The notes under the pieces were generated by a model, which saw only the letters and a list, made by a program, of their open reading frames with translations, had not been told where the DNA came from and searched no databases. The position numbers were made by a program, and so were the translations under genes. From Tenacibaculum dicentrarchi (lineage in GTDB: Bacteria > Bacteroidota > Bacteroidia > Flavobacteriales > Flavobacteriaceae), in the NCBI RefSeq assembly GCF_964036635.1, contig NZ_OZ038524.1:1598001-1662000 (forward strand): a stretch of DNA of 64,000 nt, read 5' to 3'. This document shows, one piece after another, positions 45,314 through 52,916 of the stretch. Every line of letters starts with the position of its first letter. Position 1 is the first letter of the stretch.

Positions 45314-46387
45314 TTAACGCAACAAATCTAAAATTATAGATTTGTAAAATGAAAATAAAAAAGCATAGACGTTTAACTCTAAAAGAAAGAGTTATTATTC
45401 AGACTCTTTTAAATGAAAAAAAGTCTAAATCTTATATCGCTAAAACATTAAAAAGAGCACGTTCAACAATCTTTAGAGAAGTCTCTAAATGGGTACAAAA
45501 TAAAGAAGATAAATATGATGCTGAATTAGCACATTGGAACGCTAAAGATGATTATGCGAACAAAAGAAACCTTGATAAAATAAGCACCTATTCCCTACTC
45601 AAGTTTTTTGTTTATAAAGGACTTTTATCTAACTGGACTCCTGAACAAATTTCTGGAAGACTCAAAGAGATATATCCAAACAACCCAATAATGTCTATTT
45701 CACATGAAGCTATCTATAGACACATTTACACCAGACCACAAGCTAGTTTAAATAAAAAACTAATCAAACTTCTAGTTCGTAAAAAAACAAGACGCAGACC
45801 TCATAAAAAAAGACGTGGTGGTGGTTCTAAAATAAGCAATCAAGTTAGTATTGACAACAGACCTAAGCATATTGAACTTAGAGATGAAGTTGGACATTGG
45901 GAAGGCGACTTAATCATTGGAAAAAACCATAAAAGTGCTATCGGAACAATTGTTGAACGCAAAACAAGGTTCACTTTAATCATTAAACTAAAATCGAAAA
46001 AAGCCATGGAAGTTGCCAATCAATTTAGTGAAATATTCACTAAATTAAATCCTATTTATAAAAAATCAATGACATATGACAACGGAATTGAAATGGCAAG
46101 GCATCAAAAAATAACGCAAAAAACAGGTATGAAAATTTACTTTGCACATCCATATTCTTCCTGGGAAAGAGGCACCAATGAAAACACAAATGGACTCATT
46201 AGAAGGTATCTGCCTAAGGGTACTAATTTTAATGAAATTAGCGAAAATCAACTACAAATTATTCAACAAAAATTAAACAATAGACCTCGGAAAATTATCG
46301 GGTACAAAACGCCTAAAGAAATGATGGATATTGAAATAAAAAACATAGCTTAGTAGCATCAAAAATTAACAACGCTTTGTTGCGTTA
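45314..46387 (+). mobile_element. IS30-family insertion sequence inside cassette 34
   Basis: About 1.07 kb bounded by TTAACGCAACAAA (45314-45326) and TTTGTTGCGTTA (46376-46387) as inverted repeats around one transposase gene. The cassette's own start GTTGTGGTG (45273) and end CACCACAAC (47592-47600) still match each other across the insertion, so the IS entered an existing cassette. Confidence 0.85.
45349..46353 (+). CDS. IS30-family transposase
   Basis: 334 residues. N-terminal HTH (LTLKERVIIQTLLNEKKSKSYIAKTLKRARSTIFREV), central linker, and a DDE domain with HWEGDLIIG, MTYDNGIEMARH and an ERGTNENTNGLIRRYLPKG motif that supplies the acidic triad. Full length for IS30. No frameshift, so the element may be active. 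Confidence 0.95.
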   Translation: MKIKKHRRLTLKERVIIQTLLNEKKSKSYIAKTLKRARSTIFREVSKWVQNKEDKYDAELAHWNAKDDYANKRNLDKISTYSLLKFFVYKGLLSNWTPEQISGRLKEIYPNNPIMSISHEAIYRHIYTRPQASLNKKLIKLLVRKKTRRRPHKKRRGGGSKISNQVSIDNRPKHIELRDEVGHWEGDLIIGKNHKSAIGTIVERKTRFTLIIKLKSKKAMEVANQFSEIFTKLNPIYKKSMTYDNGIEMARHQKITQKTGMKIYFAHPYSSWERGTNENTNGLIRRYLPKGTNFNEISENQLQIIQQKLNNRPRKIIGYKTPKEMMDIEIKNIA

Positions 46388-46429
46388 GAACATTGAATCC
46401 AAGATCGAAACTAACAAGAAAATTGACAA

Positions 46430-47584
46430 ATGACAGAATCGGAATTACTTTATTATTATCCATATTCTATTGACAAAAAAAATAATTACAGAAATTTTGC
46501 CAACGATAATGACGGGTTTTTAAGACAGTTCATTCCAAACTATGATAGTACAGAAACAAACCGACACGAATTTATTAAAAAACACACGAATTTCACAGAG
46601 TTAGAAATAATTGAAATTGACTATAAGTATGGGGAATTTTCTAGATGGTTAGATTGGTACAAAAACGGTAAACATATTTTCGCATTCACAAAAGAATTAC
46701 TAGAAATGCTTAAAAAAACCGATGTTAGTGAAATAACAGCCGATAAATTTCATCCACCTTACGATAGGTTTTATCTTTCCTTAAAACCATTGAATTTAAA
46801 AATAACAAAAGATAGTAAAGAAGTTATAGAAGGTGTTTACATTGACCACCAAATATGGAATGGAAACGGAGAAACCTATGACGGTTATTGTGAATTAGGA
46901 TTGACTTTTACTGGAGAGTTTAAGAAAATCTATTTTGAGTATGTACAAAAAGTTAATAGTCAACTTCCATATAATATAGATGGTGTTGAAAAGTATGATA
47001 TTTCACCATTAGGCGATTTTTGGAATGTTTGGCTATGGTTTGACCCTAAACAAAACAAGTTAACTGTCAAAAATTCCGTAGATGATTATCTAAAAGAACT
47101 AAAAAAGGAGATTTTCCCACTTAAAAATTCTAAAAGAGAAGTTACAGATGCAGAATTAGATTTTTATAATTCTACTAAACAATTATTTGAGAATACAATT
47201 AATCTCATAATAAACTGCATACTATACCTATCTCAACCGACTGAAAAAGTTGACATAAAGAATAATTTTCCAAAAGGTTTACCACATAATTTTGACCGCA
47301 AAAGAACATTTGCCAAAACTAAACGTGAAAATTCTAAACTTGACAAAAAAATTGAGAGTTTAGGATTTTCAAAAATTTCTTTTGTAGGACAATCTTTTAA
47401 GCATAAAAACAAAGAACTTTTCGGAAATTATACTGTTGAACCACATTGGAGACGAGGACATTGGAGAAACCAAAAATATGGTAATGGTCTGAGTGAAAAA
47501 AAACTGATTTGGATATTACCAACTATTGTAAACAAACAAAAAGGAGAACCAAAGAAAGGTCAAGTTTATGAAGTAAATGAATAA
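46430..47584 (+). CDS. cassette 34 protein, unknown, with AcrVA2-like C-terminal motif
   Basis: 384 residues, soluble. The C-terminus from about 336 reads VEPHWRRGHWRNQKYGNGLS, then KKLIWILPTIV, a motif I recall from a widespread family of phage and plasmid proteins related to the anti-CRISPR AcrVA2. The N-terminal 300 residues are not recognised. It is the original gene of cassette 34 (45273-47719), now about 1.16 kb from the cassette start because of the IS. Confidence 0.65.
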   Translation: MTESELLYYYPYSIDKKNNYRNFANDNDGFLRQFIPNYDSTETNRHEFIKKHTNFTELEIIEIDYKYGEFSRWLDWYKNGKHIFAFTKELLEMLKKTDVSEITADKFHPPYDRFYLSLKPLNLKITKDSKEVIEGVYIDHQIWNGNGETYDGYCELGLTFTGEFKKIYFEYVQKVNSQLPYNIDGVEKYDISPLGDFWNVWLWFDPKQNKLTVKNSVDDYLKELKKEIFPLKNSKREVTDAELDFYNSTKQLFENTINLIINCILYLSQPTEKVDIKNNFPKGLPHNFDRKRTFAKTKRENSKLDKKIESLGFSKISFVGQSFKHKNKELFGNYTVEPHWRRGHWRNQKYGNGLSEKKLIWILPTIVNKQKGEPKKGQVYEVNE

Positions 47585-47593
47585 AAAACGACA

Positions 47594-47722
47594 CCACAAC
47601 ACCGTATAAACTTTATTGCTGGTTTTAGCTCACTTGGGAAATTCCTCTGGAATTTCGCCGTTCGTACTTTATTTACTAAATTCACTGCTTAAACAACGCA
47701 ACAAAGCTTATACAAAAACGTT
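47594..47722 (+). repeat. attC-like site 34 (type A variant)
   Basis: Left core CCACAAC. Stem GTATAAACTTTATTGC/GCAACAAAGCTTATAC; cap GAAATTCC/GGAATTTC. Confidence 0.8.
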
Positions 47723-48168
47723 AACCTGCATTAAGCCAAATTACACGGAATATTAACGTAATTAAGCATTTTCGAAAAGTAAAATTCTGACAAAGATTAC
47801 GTGAATCTGTTTGTAATGAAAATAGCCGACTTTCTAGCTCGTTTACGCAATAGAAACGGAATCGTAAAACAGTAGGTTTTGAAAAATATCACGTAAGATT
47901 TTGCTTATAATTCCGAAATGAAAATGGCGGACTTTTTAGCTCGTTTACGCAATCGAAAATAAAAATGAAAAAATGTTCGGAATATCCCCGATATTAGATT
48001 TTTTAGCGTAAGTTTATATGAAAATTTAGACAAGTTAAACGCCGAATAAAAACGCTGAAAAATGTGTGATTTTATAACGGTATTTTAATTAAAAAAGAAA
48101 AAACGCACGTTAACAAAGTGTATGAGCGCATATTTTCCTGGCGGAAAAATACGCCACATACACATGGC
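47720..48168 (+). other. cassette 35, gene-less family A
   Basis: 449 bp family A copy. No gene seen. Confidence 0.8.
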
Positions 48169-48171
48169 GTT
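48108..48171 (+). repeat. attC-like site 35 (type B)
   Basis: Left core CGTTAAC, stem GTGTATG/CATACAC. Confidence 0.8.
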
Positions 48172-48702
48172 GCAAGTAATTGGCAAAAAATCACGCAAAT
48201 TATAATGTGTTTTTTAAGGCTAATAAAGAAGTATAATCGGAAACTATTTCCCTAAAAACCCTCTAAAGAATGAGCAAAATACTGAAAAACTTACGTAACT
48301 GTTGATTTAAAAGACTGACGCATAAATCAATAAAAACGGAATGAATAAAACTGACCGAATTACCATCCAAAATCTGAATTTATAACGGCTGTAGAATTGA
48401 GAAAATACAGAAAATTGGAATTGGAAAATTGACGCAACCGCTGATTTAAAAACTGACGCATAAATCAATAAAAACGGAATGAATAAAACTGACCGAATTA
48501 TCATCCAAAATCTGAATTTATAACGGCTGTAGAATTGAGAAAATGCAGAAAATTGGAATTGGAAAAAAAACAAACTACTTGCAACAAAATATATAAAAAA
48601 TACTTAGTTTAGTGCTAAGACAAAAGTTAGTACTATTTTGTTAATTCCGATTTTCCTTCGGAAAATCCTCACGCACAAAACAGTACTTTCCATATATAAA
48701 AC
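48169..48702 (+). other. cassette 36, gene-less family D
   Basis: 534 bp, starts GTTGCAAGTAATTGGC. Two tandem units of about 118 bp beginning GACGCATAAATCAATAAAAA. A minus-strand frame through them is a repeat artefact. Recurs as cassette 48 with a different attC type. Confidence 0.77.
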
Positions 48703-48705
48703 GTT
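48579..48705 (+). repeat. attC-like site 36 (type C)
   Basis: Left core TTGCAAC; ACTTGCAAC pairs with GTTGCAAGT at 48169. Inner arms GTACTATTTTG/CAAAACAGTAC. Confidence 0.8.
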
Positions 48706-48716
48706 GGCTTTAATTA

Positions 48717-49241
48717 CTAACGAACCCTAAAATCACGAACTATTGTTCCTTTAGGCACATATAGTTTATTATATTTTTCACAATCAGGCAATACTTTCCA
48801 AAAACTTTTATCATCGTTATAATCTCTATAAATTTGAACGTATTCAGGTCGTCTTTCATCAGTTTCAATAAGATATGTACTTTCTACTGGTATTTTTAAT
48901 CTTTGATAACCATTTGAAGTATTTACATAAAAAAAATAATAATCTTTTTCCATTACATAACCATTACCTAAGAAAAAAACACCTTCCATGTACTTGTCAT
49001 TTCCTAATGATTCAATATAATATTTATGAACTTCTTTTTCATATTCTATTTTTTCACGAAAATCACGATGTATTGTGCCTGGAATACCAATACATAAAAC
49101 AAGCCATGAAAAAAATAATAAAAAAGGTGAAACATCATATTTACAAAAAAACCTCAATCTCATAAGCTTATGGTGATAAAATACTATCCCATAATAAAAT
49201 ATTGGTAAAAAAACTATCCAAAGTATTAATGATAAGTTCAT
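48717..49241 (-). CDS. cassette 37 membrane protein, unknown
   Basis: 174 residues. Two hydrophobic helices at about 3-23 and 38-57, then a soluble C-terminal part of about 115 residues with no recognised motif. Encoded against the array direction and ending 12 bp from the cassette start; its promoter must lie within cassette 37 (48703-49389). Confidence 0.7.
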   Translation of the reverse strand: MNLSLILWIVFLPIFYYGIVFYHHKLMRLRFFCKYDVSPFLLFFSWLVLCIGIPGTIHRDFREKIEYEKEVHKYYIESLGNDKYMEGVFFLGNGYVMEKDYYFFYVNTSNGYQRLKIPVESTYLIETDERRPEYVQIYRDYNDDKSFWKVLPDCEKYNKLYVPKGTIVRDFRVR

Positions 49242-49267
49242 AATTTTAATTTTTGAGAGAACACTAA

Positions 49268-49392
49268 AGCCAACAACAGCTATAATTCATTGCTTTTTAT
49301 TGCCAACTTTAGTATTCTAGTTTATAATTTTTATTTTGTTAATCTTTAATAATTTAGTTTATCTACACGCAGCAAACCATAGCTAAAACGTT
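49268..49392 (+). repeat. attC-like site 37 (type A variant)
   Basis: Left core AGCCAAC; AAAGCCAAC pairs with GTTGGCTTT at 48703. Stem AGCTATAATTCATTGC/GCAGCAAACCATAGCT. Confidence 0.78.
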
Positions 49393-49419
49393 AGCACCAA
49401 TAAAAAAACAAAATAAATA

Positions 49420-49448
49420 ACCAAATTGGTAACTTTTTATTATATTTG
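49420..49448 (+). promoter_or_regulatory. promoter and operator of TA cassette 38
   Basis: TATATTTG at 49441-49448 matches TAnnTTTG. The palindrome ACCAA-A-TTGGT at 49420-49430 just upstream is a probable antitoxin operator. The toxin GTG start is 17 bp after the -7 element. Confidence 0.6.
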
Positions 49449-49464
49449 CATAAATTAATAGAAT

Positions 49465-49758
49465 GTGAGAATTATTGCAAAACGAACTTTACGAGATTTC
49501 TGGACTAAACATTCAGATTCCGAACAACAATTAACAGCTTGGTATAGAGAAACCGAAAAAGCAAATTGGGAATCCTTAAACGAATTAAAAAAAGAATATC
49601 CAAGTGCTAGTATTTTAAAAGAAAATAGAGTCGTATTTAACATCAAAGGAAATAATTATAGATTAATTGTTAAATTTAATTTAGAATATCAAATTTGTTG
49701 GATAAGATTTATAGGAACTCACGCCGAATATGATAAAATAAACGCAAACGAAATTTAA
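49465..49758 (+). CDS. higB: HigB-type mRNA interferase toxin
   Basis: 97 residues, GTG start at 49465. HigB toxin family pattern: MRIIAKRTLRDFWTKHSDSEQQLTAWYRE, then VVFNIKGNNYRLIVKFNLEYQICWIRFIGTHAEYDKI. Ribosome-dependent RNA cleavage is expected. First gene of cassette 38 (49390-50249), one base before the antitoxin ATG. Confidence 0.93.
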   Translation: MRIIAKRTLRDFWTKHSDSEQQLTAWYRETEKANWESLNELKKEYPSASILKENRVVFNIKGNNYRLIVKFNLEYQICWIRFIGTHAEYDKINANEI

Positions 49759-49759
49759 G

Positions 49760-50116
49760 ATGAATATTAGACCAATAAAAAACGAAACAGATTACTTAAA
49801 CGCACTTGAAAGACTTGAAGTCATTTTTGACGCAAAAAAAGGAACAAAAAAAGGAGATGAGTTAGAAATACTTTCAATACTAATTGACAAATACGAAAAC
49901 GAAACTTCTCCAATTGGATTTCCTGACCCAATTGAGGCTATTAAATTTAGAATGGAACAAATGGGGTTAAAACAAAAAGATTTAGCCGAAGTTGTTGGAT
50001 TTAAAAGTAGAGTTAGTGAAATTTTAAATAAAAAAAGAAAATTGACATTAGAAATGATTAGAAACTTAAATTTAAAATTACACATCCCTACTGAAGTTTT
50101 AGTACAGGATTATTAA
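49760..50116 (+). CDS. higA: HigA-type antitoxin
   Basis: 118 residues. N-terminal dimerisation part (DYLNALERLEVIFDAKKGTKKGDELEIL) and an Xre HTH at about 60-110 (MGLKQKDLAEVVGFKSRVSEILNKKRKL), the HigA arrangement. Binds the toxin and probably the palindrome at 49420. Confidence 0.93.
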   Translation: MNIRPIKNETDYLNALERLEVIFDAKKGTKKGDELEILSILIDKYENETSPIGFPDPIEAIKFRMEQMGLKQKDLAEVVGFKSRVSEILNKKRKLTLEMIRNLNLKLHIPTEVLVQDY

Positions 50117-50125
50117 AATTACTGG

Positions 50126-50252
50126 TGCTAACAACATATATAATTTATTGCTAGTAGTTATCTACTTACGAAAATCCTTAGGGATTTTCTATTCCGTTTT
50201 TATTTAATATATTTAGAACTTGAAATACGCAACAAACCATATACAAACCGTT
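50126..50252 (+). repeat. attC-like site 38 (type A)
   Basis: Left core TGCTAAC; GGTGCTAAC pairs with GTTAGCACC at 49390. Stem ATATATAATTTATTGC/GCAACAAACCATATAC; cap GAAAATCC/GGATTTTC. Confidence 0.82.
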
Positions 50253-50699
50253 AACCTGCATTAAGCCAAATTACACGGAATATTAACGTAATTAAGCGTT
50301 TTCTAAAAGTAAAATTCTGACAAAGATTACGTGAATCTGTTTGTAATGAGAATAGCGGACTTTCTAGCTCCTTTGCGCAATAGAAACGGAATCGTAAAAC
50401 AGCAGATTTTGAAAAATATTACGTAAGATTTTACTTATAATTCCGAAATGAAAATGGCGGACTTTTTAGCTCGTTTACGCAATCGAAAATAAAAATGAAA
50501 AAATGTTCGGAATATTTCCGATGTTAAATTTTTTAGCGTAAGTTTATATGAAAATTTAGACAAGTTAAATGCCGAATAAAAACGCTGAAAAATATGTGAT
50601 TTTATAACGGTATTTTAATTAAAAAAGAAAAAAACGCACGTTAACAAAGTGTATGAGCGCATATTTTCCTGGCGGAAAAATACGCCACATACACTAGGC
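50250..50699 (+). other. cassette 39, gene-less family A
   Basis: 450 bp family A copy. No gene seen. Confidence 0.8.
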
Positions 50700-50702
50700 G
50701 TT
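50639..50702 (+). repeat. attC-like site 39 (type B)
   Basis: Left core CGTTAAC, stem GTGTATG/CATACAC, CACTAGGCGTT ending. Confidence 0.8.
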
Positions 50703-51230
50703 ACCCACAATTGAAGAGAAAAATTGATCAAAAAAGAGAAATTAAGAAGCGCTTTTTTTGTGGATAATTCAGAAGCGGAAACGGCTCGTGATATGGTAAA
50801 ATCTGATTTTGAAGAATCTTAAAACCGAAATGGCATATGTGGGATTTATAAAACGGATTAACCTAAGAATTGACTTATTAGAATTGTATTATACAGTCTG
50901 AAAATTGCAGAAAAAATAGTCGATTAAATAGTGTTTACTTTAATATCGGAATTGATATCTTAGGAAACAAATCCACTGATTTTAATACAAATAGCGGAAT
51001 TAAAAACAACTTTCGAATATGATTTCCTCATAAATAAAATTGAAAAAATAGAACTTTTTATCGAGCCGAATCTGGACAAAAAAGGAAAGAAAAAACAAGA
51101 ACTGTGGGTAACAAAATATATAATTTATTGCTAGTGCGAACCTACTTACGAAAATCCTTAGGGGATTTTCTATTCCGTTTTTATTTACTTAATTTAGTGC
51201 TTCAAAAATGCAACAAACCATATATAAAAC
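50700..51230 (+). other. cassette 40, gene-less family E (decayed gene?)
   Basis: 531 bp, starts GTTACCCACAATTGAAG. Short frames such as GSEAETARDMVKSDFEES are interrupted by stops, which suggests a decayed coding cassette. Repeated in tandem as cassette 41 with small insertions and substitutions. Confidence 0.65.
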
Positions 51231-51233
51231 GTT
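51106..51233 (+). repeat. attC-like site 40 (type A)
   Basis: Left core GGGTAAC; GTGGGTAAC pairs with GTTACCCAC at 50700. Stem TATATAATTTATTGC/GCAACAAACCATATA. Confidence 0.8.
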
Positions 51234-51772
51234 ACCCACAATTGAAGAAAAAAATTGATCAAAAAAGAGAAATTAAGAAGCGCTTTTTTTGTGGATAATT
51301 CAGAAGCGGAAACGGCTCGTGATATGGTAAAATCTGATTTTGAAGAATCTTAAAACCGAAATGGCATATGTGGGATTTATAAAACGGATTCTTAATAGAG
51401 AAACCTAAGAATTGACTTATTAGAATTGTATTATACAGTCTGAAAATTGCAGAAAAAATAGTCGATTAAATAATGTTGATTTTAATATCGGAATTGATAT
51501 CTTAGGAAATAAATCGCCTGATTTTAATACAAATAGCGGAATTAAAAACAACTTTCGAATATGATTTCCTCATAAATAAGATTGAAAAAACAGAAATTTT
51601 TATCGAGCCGAATCTGGACAAAAAAGGAAAGAAAATACAAGAACTGTGGGTAACAAAATATATAATTTATTGCTAGTGCGAACCTACTTACGAAAATCCT
51701 TAGGGGATTTTCTATTCCGTTTTTATTTACTTAATTTAGTGCTTCAAAAATGCAACAAACCATATATAAATC
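51231..51772 (+). other. cassette 41, gene-less family E
   Basis: 542 bp near-copy of cassette 40 (about 11 bp longer around 51391). No intact gene. Confidence 0.65.
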
Positions 51773-51775
51773 GTT
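51648..51775 (+). repeat. attC-like site 41 (type A)
   Basis: Same as site 40 except for the last bases before the next core (ATCGTT). Confidence 0.8.
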
Positions 51776-51812
51776 GTGGTGCATTTACCACTCAAACTTC
51801 TGAATTGAATAA

Positions 51813-52268
51813 ATGAAAAAATTAATATTTCGATTGACCTTACCTTTTACTTTAATTTCATTCGGAATTATAACAAAATGGTCTTACGGAATAGCGATTG
51901 ATGCAAAAGATGTTTTCTTTTATGGATTTCCGATGATTTATAAATGCGAAGGATTCCACACATCTTTATCAACTCAATATTTTCTGACAGAAATGACAAT
52001 TAATTTGTTGACTTATTTTTCATTTTGGTTAATTATAACATTAATTCTAAACCGAATTTGGAAAATCAATATTCCGAAACATATATCGAAAATATTTTGG
52101 ATTGGATATGCTGTTTTATTTTTAGGATTTGCCTGCTTATCAAATGACTTGGATGACCGATATAAAATAAAACGTAATTTTAAAGTTAAAATATTTGACA
52201 GCGGATTTACAATTTTCGGAAACCACTCGACTGATCGAGAAAAATATCAAACTGAAATGGAAAATTGA
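51813..52268 (+). CDS. cassette 42 membrane protein, unknown
   Basis: 151 residues with three membrane helices at about 7-28, 58-82 and 95-113 and a short soluble tail. No motif recognised. First gene of cassette 42 (51773-52870), 40 bp after the core. Confidence 0.72.
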   Translation: MKKLIFRLTLPFTLISFGIITKWSYGIAIDAKDVFFYGFPMIYKCEGFHTSLSTQYFLTEMTINLLTYFSFWLIITLILNRIWKINIPKHISKIFWIGYAVLFLGFACLSNDLDDRYKIKRNFKVKIFDSGFTIFGNHSTDREKYQTEMEN

Positions 52269-52283
52269 AATATAAAATAATAC

Positions 52284-52302
52284 CAAAACAACGTGTATAA
52301 AA
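52284..52302 (+). repeat. attC remnant between two genes of cassette 42
   Basis: AAAACAACGTGTATAAAATAA is the left half of an attC (AAC, spacer, GTGTATAA stem) with no right half. It lies exactly between the two genes and contains the start codon of the second, so two cassettes appear to have fused here. Confidence 0.55.
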
Positions 52303-52727
52303 TAAATAATATACTTTATCTAACTTTAATAATTTTTATTTTTGCTTCCTGTAATAAATCAGAAGAAGAGAAATTTAACCAAATATTGAACTCTGAAAAC
52401 TTAGAAATCCAAATAAATGGTTACGGAGGAATAGCAGGATATTTCGAACAGAAACTGTATCTTAAAAAAAATGAATTTGAATCCTTAATAATTATTGACA
52501 AAGGGACTGATTACCAAACTTTCGTTCGAATTGACAATGAGAGAAAATTATTAAAAGAATTTATAGTTGAGGCTTACAAAACAAATGAACCTGATAAAAA
52601 ACATATTAGTTCTTGTATTGGAGGAATAGATTATGAATATATTTTAAAAAGTGGTTTAACTAAGTTAAAATTAAAACCAAGTCGGAAATGTGATTCAATA
52701 TTTGACTTAATCCTGAAATATGAATAA
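52293..52727 (+). CDS. small lipoprotein, unknown
   Basis: 144 residues, GTG start at 52293 inside an attC remnant (GTGTATAAA); the next in-frame ATG is far downstream. Lipobox FASC at about residue 20 (LIIFIFASCNKS). No domain recognised. If the natural start was lost when two cassettes fused, this start is a replacement supplied by the attC sequence. Confidence 0.65.
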   Translation: MYKINNILYLTLIIFIFASCNKSEEEKFNQILNSENLEIQINGYGGIAGYFEQKLYLKKNEFESLIIIDKGTDYQTFVRIDNERKLLKEFIVEAYKTNEPDKKHISSCIGGIDYEYILKSGLTKLKLKPSRKCDSIFDLILKYE

Positions 52728-52744
52728 CAACCAAAAAAACGACA

Positions 52745-52873
52745 CCACAACAAAGTATATAATTTATTTCTAGTTCTTGCCTACTTACGAAAATTCTTTG
52801 CGGATTTTATATTCCATTTTTATTTACTAAATTAGTTGCTTGAAACACGCAACAAATCATATACAAAAACGTT
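52745..52873 (+). repeat. attC-like site 42 (type A)
   Basis: Left core CCACAAC; CACCACAAC pairs with GTTGTGGTG at 51773. Stem GTATATAATTTATTTC/GCAACAAATCATATAC. Confidence 0.8.
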
Positions 52874-52916
52874 GTGTGTCATTACAGAACCACCGAACAT
52901 AGAATACAAAAAATTG

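Noticed and set aside
48307..48573. Minus-strand frame with a repeated FQFQFSxFSQFYSRYKF motif
   Set aside because: Created by the tandem unit of cassette 36; no start context and phenylalanine-rich translation typical of antisense A-rich DNA.
51104..51298. Plus-strand frame starting in the attC of cassette 40
   Set aside because: Most of it is attC sequence; it stops soon after entering cassette 41.
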